Positions 1 to 10,600 of a stretch of DNA of 64,000 nt are shown here, piece by piece; positions within the stretch are counted from its first letter, which is position 1, and every line of letters begins with the position of its first letter. This DNA is from Trebouxia sp. TZW2008 (Eukaryota; Chlorophyta; Trebouxiophyceae; Trebouxiales; Trebouxiaceae). The DNA is taken from contig BDIU01000476.1 in NCBI GenBank assembly GCA_002118135.1, positions 46,469 through 110,468 on the forward strand. Reading direction: 5' to 3'. Under the pieces are notes generated by a model. The model saw only the letters and a list, made by a program, of their open reading frames with translations. It had not been told where the DNA came from and made no database searches. The position numbers and the translations under genes are program-made.

Positions 1-5
1 CTGAC

Positions 6-1183
6 CTGTCAGCAAAGGTAGATGCTTCTCCTGTCCTGAGGTCAGCTGCCAGAACCTCATCATACCACAACAGCTCCTGTAGCATCAACATCAGTAATCA
101 CAACTTGTGTCGGTGCGATCAGTGTCCTGTAGCATCAAACATCATCCACTCAAGTGTAGCCTCTTTGGTAAAGATTGGGGCTGTAATCACTACCTGTTGC
201 TTATTGTTATCACTGTTGCCGATATTGAACATATTGGTGAGTGTCGCGCAACATGCAAAGGTAAACTAGTTGCCACAGCATCCTTTGTGGGGTGACTCAT
301 GACTAATCATTGTTATCAACATCACTGCTGACGGCTTGAATTTGAGTGCACATAGTCATCGGCATTCAACTTGGAAAGTCAAAGGTGGAATGATAAGCAC
401 CTTTGCTCAACACATCGTGAAGAGCACATGATGATAGCAATGTGGTTCAAGGTACGAGTGACAAATGCACAAAGTGCTAGCCCCACACAAGCCTGCAGCT
501 GGTAGACTGCCATAGTACAGTAAACTCTCTTTGTAACGACTGCTTTGGGTACCAAAAGACTTGTCCTTACATCAAGTTGTCCTTACTCAGAGGGATCACT
601 GCAGTCAGAATGCATTGTTTGGTTACCACTGACATTAACCTTACATCGAGTGTCATTACAACAAGAATTTACTGTACATGATTTTGGACCTTATCATTGG
701 GGAAGATTCCACTGTTAAAAGCAGCGACATGATCATCCTACTGCAGTGAATTGTTGCAGCATTTACACTGAGCACGATGAAAGGGTTGTAAACAACACCA
801 CAATCTGGCTTGCAAGCAGCAGCACTTTCAGCTGTTGCTGGTGTCATCTGGACCTGATGAACAAACTCAGCTCTTGCCTCAACAGGTCCAAGTGACAACA
901 GCAACGGTCGTAAAGCAGCAGCAGCAACAGGCACAACAGCGGCCATACCAATTTCACTGCTGCATAGCAGATGTCTTTGAGCACTTGTTCTCAAAGCGTG
1001 AGCTACGCCAGGCGGCGGACCAGCAGCAGCAGCAGCACCGTCTCTAGCACCAGCAGCAATACTGACTGCAGTACTGCATGGAGGAAGCATGCAGCGTACC
1101 TCAGTCAAGCAAATGTTGCCTTTGTCAGCAGGGTTGTGCACAAAGTGGGAAGCTTCATAAATGCCAGCATCACAGCAGCAGCT

Positions 1184-1215
<32 letters not shown>

Positions 1216-4200
1216 TTCAGTGATCAAGCACGCCCGCGCCCAAGCAGTGTACCTTGGTGAGGCGCAGGATGCCTTTGTCAGCAGTGTCATGCACAAAGTT
1301 GGCATCCTCCATGCCGTCTCCAGCATCTGCCAGGGCCAGCCGCATCCCATCGGCTGTGTACTCCGCCACTGCTTGCGCCAGTGTCTTGAAGTTGCCTACA
1401 ACAAAGCTTGCGATTTTGAGAACTTGAGGAGAATTGAGACACTCTTGCAGTGTGCTGCACAAACTTGACAACCTCCATGCCATCACCAGCATCTGCTAGG
1501 GCCAGTCGCATGCCATCGGCTGTGTACTCCGCCACAGCTTGCGCCAGTGTCTTGAAGTTGCCTACAACAAAGCTTGCAATTTGGAGAATTTGTGGAGAAT
1601 TAAGACACGCTTGCAATGTGCTGCACAACATTGGCATCCTCCATACCAGCGCCGGCATCCGCTAGGGCCAGCCTCATGCCATCGGCTGTGTACTCTTCCG
1701 CTGCTTGCGCCAGCGTCTTGAAGTTGCCTGCATAATGGAGTGTGTAGTAGTCACTACAATGGAAGATGTGCCTACTGCAAAGTGAATGCATGAAGTCACC
1801 AGCATCCGCTAGGGCCAGCCTCATGCCATTGGCTGTGTACTCCGCCACTGCTTGCGCCAGTGTCTTGAAGTTGCCTACAACAAAGCTTGAAATTTTGAGA
1901 ATTTGTGGAGAATTGAGACACTCTTGCAGTGTGCTGCACAAAGTTGGCGTCCTCCATGCAATCATCAGCATCTGCTAGGGCCATTCGCATGCCATCAGCT
2001 GTGCACTCTGCCACTGCTTCAGCCAGCGTCTTGAAGTGGCCTGCAACAGAAATCGACAACTTCACGACTACTAGATATTGATGATAGGCTTGCTGCAAAG
2101 TCGGTGCATGCCGTCGTCAGCATCTGCCAGGGCCAGCTAATGCCGCTGGCTGTGTACTCTGCCACTGCTTGAGCAAGCGTCTTAAAGTGGCCTGCAACAG
2201 AAATCGACAAGTTCACGACTACTGGATATTGATGATAGGCTTGCTGCAAAGTCGGTGCACGCCGTTGTCAGCATCTGCCAGGGCCAGCTAATGCCGCTGG
2301 CTGTGTACTCTGCTACTGCTTGAGCCAGCGTTTTCAAGTTGCCTGCAGCAGGGTCACAAAGTCAACGGGATATACTCCTGCAAATCTCAAGTCAGAAATT
2401 GCAGTTGCCTACAGTAGCGCTTGAGAAATTAGATGCAGGTGTTGTTGGCATCCTCCATGCAGTCTCCAGCATCTGCTAGGGCCAGCCACATACCATCAGC
2501 TGTGTACTCTGCCACTGCCTGGACTAGTGTCTTGAAGCCTGTACTTTTGCAAGGAAGTCAACGCATGCTCTGTTGTGTCTGCAATACTTGGGCCATTGCC
2601 TCAGAGCACACGTATATGAGTGCATGAAGAATGAGCTCGTTTCGTCGCCATTGAGTGTAGTCTGTCATGAGAGCTGCAGGCAATGCCACTTCTGAGTACA
2701 GAAATTTACAACATGCCCTGTGTATACAATCCAGATGTGCAGACACCTAAAACATGTTCTCACAAACCAGAAGCAGACCACAAGTCTGACCTGTAGACTT
2801 GGACATCTTCTCTCCATTCAGCAGAAGATGTCCGTTGCAGCGCATGCTTCTGGGCCACCGCTCTGGCTTCTGCTCCCATATGGCTGTGTGATTGTACAGA
2901 GCAAAGCTGAGATGGTTGTTGATCAGATCCTTCCCTGAAGCCTGCGCTCAGGTACAATGTGTCAAAGGCTTGAATGAGCTTACACGCAGGTGCTTAGTGT
3001 GTGTGGCGCAAGTTCAATCTCAGCAGGCCCCACTTGGCCAGTCTTAGATGGCAGAAGAAGACTTCTCTACTCTGACGCATCTCTTCAATACGTATCAAAT
3101 AACGGTCATAACAGTCCCCTTTTCTCCCTACTGGTATGGAAAAATCCATTTTGTCGTAAACATCGTAAGGTTGTGTTTTATGCAAATCCCAACTTATACC
3201 AGAGCCACGGGCCATTACACCTGAAAAATCCCAATCCATCGCTTGATCTGCTGTTACTCTACCGATATCTACAAGTCTTTGTTCCCATATGCGGAATCTG
3301 TGGCGGATGCAGGTCAACACAGGAGGCAAAAACAACACGACTGCACATCTCAACTTCAAAATAATTCTGGATGGTTACTGCTTTTTTGTACAAATGCTTG
3401 CCTTAACCCACGTGCAATCAGACAGAATGTGTGGCTTGCCTTGGTGTAGTGATAAGCCTGTGCCAGCTCCTGAATTTGCTGCAACGAACGCAACGAAAGG
3501 CGTGCGCAAATTAAATGCTTTGCTCACCCTGAGATCAAATGGGTACCAGAAGTTGAATTCTCGCCTCATGGCTTGTAGGGTCTGCGCCGGGATCTTGCTG
3601 TTTTGTGGCTGTGCCCCCTCCAGGAAAATGTAGTCCCACACCTGTAGCCACGCACCCCACAAATGGTTTCTGAAGAGATCAGACATGCAATGATTCAGTG
3701 GAACTGCAATCGTTCTCCTGTCTTTGTTTTTAACAAAGCAGATTTTTCCCCAGGTTTCTTGTCAATGATGCAGACTGCTGACAGCATTTGTACAGAGCCT
3801 CAAATCTGCCTTGCATGCATGCAATCAAACGAGATCATGAGTAAAGAACAGCTCGTATTTTGGAGCATCACAGACAGGATGTCATAGGTTCCAAGCACCC
3901 AAGTTCAGACAGGACAGTATGACGCTTGAATAGGATGAGGCCCTGTCAACAGGTGAACTAGCCCAAGCATAAATCAAGATGTTGAAGCATTAGCCTGACA
4001 GCCTCAGACGCACCTCGTCTGTGACATCTTGCGCCTGTATCTGACCATTGCCCTCCCCATACAGGTTACCGGCCTGTAAGAAGTGGGCGACGGTGTAATA
4101 CGCCATGTAGATGGTGGAGTCTGATAGGGACTCTACAAGGTATTGAGGATCCCAAGGAACTCTTGTTCCAAGCCCAAAAGAACGACTGCAGGCCCATTGG

Positions 4201-7200
4201 TTTAGCCAGCCTAGACAGTGCTCAAACTGGTGGCGAGCCTCCTCTGAGTAGGTGTTCATCTGCTTCAGACACTGCCTGTGAGCAGCAGGGAGGCATGGCT
4301 TGGGGAGGATTCAACAAGGTATTGGGGTTCCAAGGAATTCTTGTTTCAAGCCCAAAAGAACGACTGCAGGCCCACTGGTTTAGCCGGCCTAGACAGTGCT
4401 CAAACTGGCGGCAAGCCTTCTCTGAGTAAGTGTTCATCTGCTTCAGACACTGCCTGTGAGCAACAAGGCAAAAGTTGTTGGCAAGCGTTTCACGAGGTTT
4501 TGGGGTTCCAAGGAACTCTGATACGCAGCCCAAAAGGAACGACTGCAAGCCCACTGGTTCAGCCAGCCTAGACAGTGCTCGAACTGGTAGCAAGCCTGCC
4601 CTGCGTAATTGTTCATCTGCTTCAGACACTGCCTGTAAGCCACAAGAAGAAAGTTGTTGGCAAGGATGTCACAAGGTACTGAATCTCAAGGCACTTCGGT
4701 AGGCTTAGTCTACACGAACGACTGCAGGCCCACTGGTTCAGCCAGCCTCGACAGTACTCAAACTGGTGGCGAGCCTCCTCCGAGTAGGTGTTCATCTGCT
4801 TCAGACACTGCCTGTAAGCCACAGTAAGAAAGTTGTTGGCAAGGATGTCACAAGGTACTAGGTCTCAAGGCACTTCGGTAGGCTTAGTCAACATGAACAA
4901 CTGGAGGCCCACTGGTGTAGTCAGCCTAGACAGTGTTCAAACTGGTGACGAGCCTCCTCCAAATAGGTGTTCATCTGCTTCAGACACTGCCTGTAGGCAA
5001 CACAGAGAAAGTGAGCAGCAAGGATTTCACAAGGTGAGTGATGTCAAAAGTGAAGGATCTTGATGTTACCCCTCTGCGTGACAGATCTGCGAAAACCTTG
5101 CTCAGCACACAAGGTGCTGGATCAACTCTGTTCAAACAGCCACACAAATGCCTGGAGGGCTGGCCTCAAGAGTGATTGCATGCAACTCATTAGCAATAAG
5201 CACTCCAGAAGTTCAAGCCCACGAAGCACTGAGCTGCCTTGCAATTATCAAGAGCAAGCCTTTGTGCCACACGCCTTGCAAGACGGCGTTGGCATGCTCA
5301 CCCGGATACTTTCGGTGCGCTTCACCATAGGTGAGGTACCACTGGTCTGTCAGGGCCACCACCTAAGCTAAGATGTGAGGACCTTACGATGCGGTAAACT
5401 TCACACTGGCATTCTGGACACCAGCAATGCTTGATGACAGGCAAACACATGATGCGGATCTGAGCAATCTGGGTGATGCTTTGTGCTGGAAGTATGGCCA
5501 ACTCACTCCGTCAGATTCTTCCAATGCTCTTCGCCATAGGTAAGGTACCACTGATCTGTAAGTGCCACCACGCACTCATCCCCTGAGCGGCTCATGACCT
5601 GCTTCTCAGGCTCACTGTACAACATTGCCACGCCCTCCTCAAGAAGCTCCTTTTTGATGATAGCTTTCACATCTGACACCTGCACATATGAACAGCCCTG
5701 CCTGACAGACTGCATACTTGACATTTGACACCTGCAAACTTAGGCAACAGTGGCTTAGCAACAACCTCTGCAAGATGTGACACTTGCAAAGGTGGGCCAC
5801 TTTTTCCTATTGGTTGCTGGACATCATTACCACGCCTTCCTTAAGCAGCTCCTTCTTGATCACAGCCTTCGCATCTGACACCTGCACACATGAACAGCAA
5901 TTTGTGATGAAGCAGGTCCGTCACATCTGACACCTGTAAAACTGGACAGCAGCTTCTGATCAAACAGAATATGTAATCAGAGGATTCATGACACCTGAGC
6001 ATATCATGACCTGCTTCTCAGGCTGGCTGTACAGCATTGCCACGCCCTGCTCAGGCAGCTCCTTCTTGATGATAGCCTTCACATCTGACACCTAATAGGA
6101 TAAGCAGCAGGGGCTCAGTAGCTGTGTCTTTTGCTTGTCTCTGTGACACTTGCAATGACTGGCAATAAGTCCCTGTTGCTTACTGTACAGCATTGCCACA
6201 CCCTGCTCAAGCAGCTTCTGCTTGATCACAGCAGGACGTCTGACACCTGTAAAAGATGAGCATATTTTTTTGTGTTTTCTACTTGAATGCTGCTCCTGCC
6301 CTGATTGAGTTGCTGTAGGACAGACACATGACAGTAGTCTCTGTGACACGACATGAGTGAGTTCTTGCCATTTCATCATGCTGTGACACATGTAAGCTGC
6401 AGAGACTCCCATTTGCTGTTGTGTCAGACAGTGCATGCTCATACAAATGCAAGCAGAACACTGAATCAGCTTGGTTTGATGGCCTTGGACACAAAAATAG
6501 CAGCTGTACTGAGCCAACAGGAGCAAGGCTGAACAGCTTGAAATACAAGTCTTTGGAAAAGGGGCTAGAAAATAGGGACGTGCACCTTTTTGCCTTTGTG
6601 GTTACCAACCACCATGACGCCTTCAGTGAATCCCTTGAGGTACAGGATCTTCTTGGCTTCCTCTAACTTCTTATCTCCTTGAGTCCTGATCTTCATTTCA
6701 TCACACACCGTCTTGGCTGCCTGATTGCCATAAGGCGGGATCTCCATGACTGGAATGACCTGCAATTGGCAAACATGCATTCAAGCAGCCATGCACACGA
6801 CGCTGGTATTTTGGCACAAGTCAAGTCTTGGCTGCCTAAGTGCCATAAGGCGGAATCTCCATGACTGCAATGACCTGCAATGGGCAAACATGCATTCACG
6901 CGCCATGCACATGACGCTGGTGTTTTGGCACAAGTTAAGTCTTGGCTGCCTGAGCGCCATGAGATAGCCTGACTGGAGAGTGCAATCAGCCATTCACGCA
7001 GCCACCTGCATGCTACTCTCACTTCATCGTACCTAGTTAGTTGATGGTGTCCTTGCTGTCTGGCAGATCATTGTTGCTGGAATGACTACTCCTAGTCAGA
7101 TCTTACTTGACAACAGCGACATGCTGAACTCAGTCAAACTGCATGTGGGTTGTGCTTAAATCGCAGGAGTTGTATCGCCAGATTGCACTTGACGTGGCAT

Positions 7201-7645
7201 CATGCAGAATTCGGTAAAAAACTTTTACGGGAGGCCAGGGGAGCCGGGGCCAAGGCCAGCTTACATCATACTCAGTCCATGCATCCTCCACGCCAAACTT
7301 TTCACGTAGCTTAGGCTTTGCCTTCAGTTCTTGCAGAGCTGTGTAGTCATCAGGCGAATCTGATGGGACGCTCGTCACGACACCTGTAAGCAGAAGCACA
7401 GCTCAGGGGGTCTTGCTTCCATCAAGGTGTCGCATCAACTTGTCAGGAAGCAGACCAATATGTTGAGCACTTCTGGCTAATTGCCAAATATGCAGCAGGC
7501 AAGTGTGTTCGGCATTGGATGGTGTCAACGTGAGCAGGGGGTACAAAGCACATGTGTTTGCTTTGTAGCAGAAGACAATCGCAGATGCAGCAAGCATCAA
7601 GGCAGCAGCTATGCAAGGGGGGGGGGGGGGGGGGGGGGGGGGGGT

Positions 7646-7683
<38 letters not shown>

Positions 7684-10600
7684 GTCTGGAAGGGGGCTGG
7701 CATGCCCTGTTCAGCAACATCAATAGACAGCAGCCTAGGGTTTACACAAGGGCATGCACACAGGTTTGACCGCAGAAGGTAGGCGCACTGAAAAGCAGCT
7801 GCCACGCGTTTTCAGCAAAAGGCATAACGCCAGTGAGACGATGCAGCATTAGGGAAACACAGTGAATGAGGGTGTAGTGGTGGGGGGCAGACCTGTGCCT
7901 TTGTTCATCTTGATGGTCAGAAGGGGCAGCACATATACTCTGTCATGCGGGGACCTAGGCGCCTGCACACAACGTGCAACTTGTATAAGATCAATGTCTC
8001 ATCGTCTTTGTACTTGAACTTTGCCGTCTAACCCACGCCTGACCCCCAAGACTATAATGTGGAGCGTTCTTATCACACAGACCATTCCCTTCATGCAGCA
8101 GAACGCAGCATGCTGTCACCGCTTCGGAACTGCGCAGCGTTGGACTGGATATGTGAGATTGCATACAGCAATGAAACAGGCTGAAACCTGGACTGAGCAG
8201 CTTGTGCCCTCCCAGTTTACACGATCAATGCCATACAAGAACAAGACAGGGAAATGCTCTCAGAAAGGTTTCTTCAGTTACCTTCAGGGGCGTTCCAATC
8301 AGATCCTGACCAGTGATGCTCAGCAGGCACTCAGGCTGACCAGTGACAGGCATGCGATCTTGATATGATAGATTCAAAGCTGATCTGTGCGCCATGATGT
8401 AGATCTCGTCGTTCAGCCCTCTGAACGCCCCGTACTGCCCCTCTGGCAGCACCCAACAGTTGGTCTGACCGTACATTGTCTCTGGCCGCAGTGTAGCCGC
8501 CATGAAATACACTGGTCCCTGACCCTACAACAAACATGTATGTAGTAGAATCTGCGGGCTGGCTAGTTTGCCTTTGAAAACCAGAACATCGTGTAGCATG
8601 AGCACACAGCAAAGTACTTGTGCTGAGTACTACTTGCAGATAGGCTGGTATCCCCCTGACACCCACTGTAACCAATGCTGAGAAGCAATTGCAAAGCCTT
8701 CACACAGCGGAACATGATGCATTACTGAACAAACAGTATGGACGCTTATTGCAATCCTCACCTGCAGGCTAGCCAGTTTGCCCTTGAGCTCCAGAGCCGC
8801 CAGCTTGACCAGTACGTACTCCTGGGGATTGGCGCCTTCTCCACTGGCACGGTCGTGGTCTGCACAGGGCTGCTTGTCCAAAGGAGAGTACACTGCATAC
8901 CTGTGTAAATACAAAAACAACATAGAACATTCATGTCAACAAATCCTGTATATCAAGAAATAAATCATGCCAACAAAACATTGACAACGTAGGCATACAT
9001 CTCTATCGCCATGGTCGTGATCTGCACAGGGCTGCTTGTCCAGCAGGGAACATACTGCATACCTTCGCCCCACTACAGATGTCACCAAGACGCTCACGTA
9101 ATCAGCACACAGATGTTGAAGGATGCTTGTCATTAACAAGGCGGCCATGACACTAGCATTGCACAGCACTTCAAGGGGAAGACATTGATGACAATACATT
9201 ACACAAATCGACCCAGCTCAATGCTCATGACGAAGACTAAAACAGCACATGCTAACCAGAAGTCACAGCATAAAACATGTCAATAGATTCCTCACGACAT
9301 CAGCACAGTACAGCATATGATGACGAGACCATGACACTGTAGCTCTTGGCATTTGTATGGTGATACACCGCACAGTAGCATGCATCAAACACAAAAGCAT
9401 GATGGAGCAGGGTACGGTTTATCCCTACACACCCAGCTTTGCCTCTTCAGGGTTCACAAAAGCGACTGTACAGCGCAGACACTTGCAACAGAAAGACAGC
9501 CACATACAGGCACAAATGGCCCATACCGTTCATCCCTGTAAACCCTGCCTTGCCTCTTCAGAGTTCGGAATTGCCATTGCACGAATGAGTCGTAGTACTG
9601 GTTGACATCAGTGGTGATGAATGTGCGGCGCCAGTCAATGCCGCAGCCCATTGCTGTCATGTCACGCATGGCCAGGGGCGGGAAGTAGCGCAGCCAGTGA
9701 CTGCTATTCCTGCAGATCATCATACGTACTGGTTGAGGTGGCTGTTTGCAGCAGACAAATGCACCATCCTATCAGTTCTTGGCTATACCCTGACTTGTCT
9801 GTCCAGGGTCCAAAATTGCCACTGCACAAACAGTTTATGGCGTTTAACGTTAGTGGTGATAAATGTGCGGCGCCAGTCAATGCCGCATCCCATTGCTGTC
9901 ATGTCACGCATGGCCAGGGGCGGGAAATAGCGCAGCCAGTGACTGCTATCCTTGCAGGATAGATTGCATGCAGTACACATTTTGGCTGAGGTGAGGATTG
10001 TCGGTATGCGTGTGACTGTGGTTGTGATTGAGGTTGCATTTGCAGTTGCAGTTGCAGTTGCAGTTGCAGTTGCGATTGCGAATGTGAGCTGCTCCTTCTG
10101 CATAGCATGATGCATACTATTTGCCGTGACCGCTCTCCTGCAGGGTGCAATGCATGCTGTTCAAAGTGACTGCTGTTTCTGCAGAGTACAATGCATGCTG
10201 GCTGTGGAAGTGCTCTTTCTGCCTGGCACAATGCAAGCTGGTAGAAGTGAACGCTCTGTTCCTACAGGGCGCAGTACATGCTGGTGCAGGCAATCAGTTT
10301 TCCTGCCGGCATGCTGACTTGAATGACTCATTAGCTATGCGTGTGTGGCTTGGACCTTGTCGTGCCAGGCTAGCTCGTGTTGATATAATACCTGAAGTGT
10401 TCAATTTCAGCTTCAGGGATGCCACTGTCTCGCAGAATCTCCCATTGCCTTTTGGCTGTGCCCTGTTTGGCTGCTGCCTTGCTCTTCTTCCCCTTAAAGG
10501 CTGCTCCAGGCTCTTTTGGAGTCTGCTCAGAGACTGCCTCTACCTCTGCTTCTGCAGCCTGAATAAAGCAGAGCAGCCTTTCGTTCATGCATGTGAATTT

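Noticed and set aside
1186..1216. CRISPR-like or regularly interspaced repeat
   Set aside because: Simple trinucleotide repeat in a eukaryotic intron. Elsewhere the regular arrays (4276-5000) are exon duplications without unique spacers.
971..1468. Poly-Ala/Ser/Gln reading frames on both strands
   Set aside because: CAG microsatellites plus antisense of LeuRS exon copies; no independent coding evidence.
2994..3359. Functional nuclear-encoded NADH dehydrogenase subunit gene
   Set aside because: Only an internal 75-codon segment is present, with no start, stop or flanking exons, inside an intron of another gene.
1253..5000. Alternative view: exon arrays as a set of tandem LeuRS genes
   Set aside because: Only single exons are repeated, and the copies are truncated. 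The full exon chain occurs once in correct order and phase.
7443..7805. Proline-rich or glycine-rich protein reading frames
   Set aside because: They arise only from translating the poly-G/poly-C run inside a LeuRS intron.
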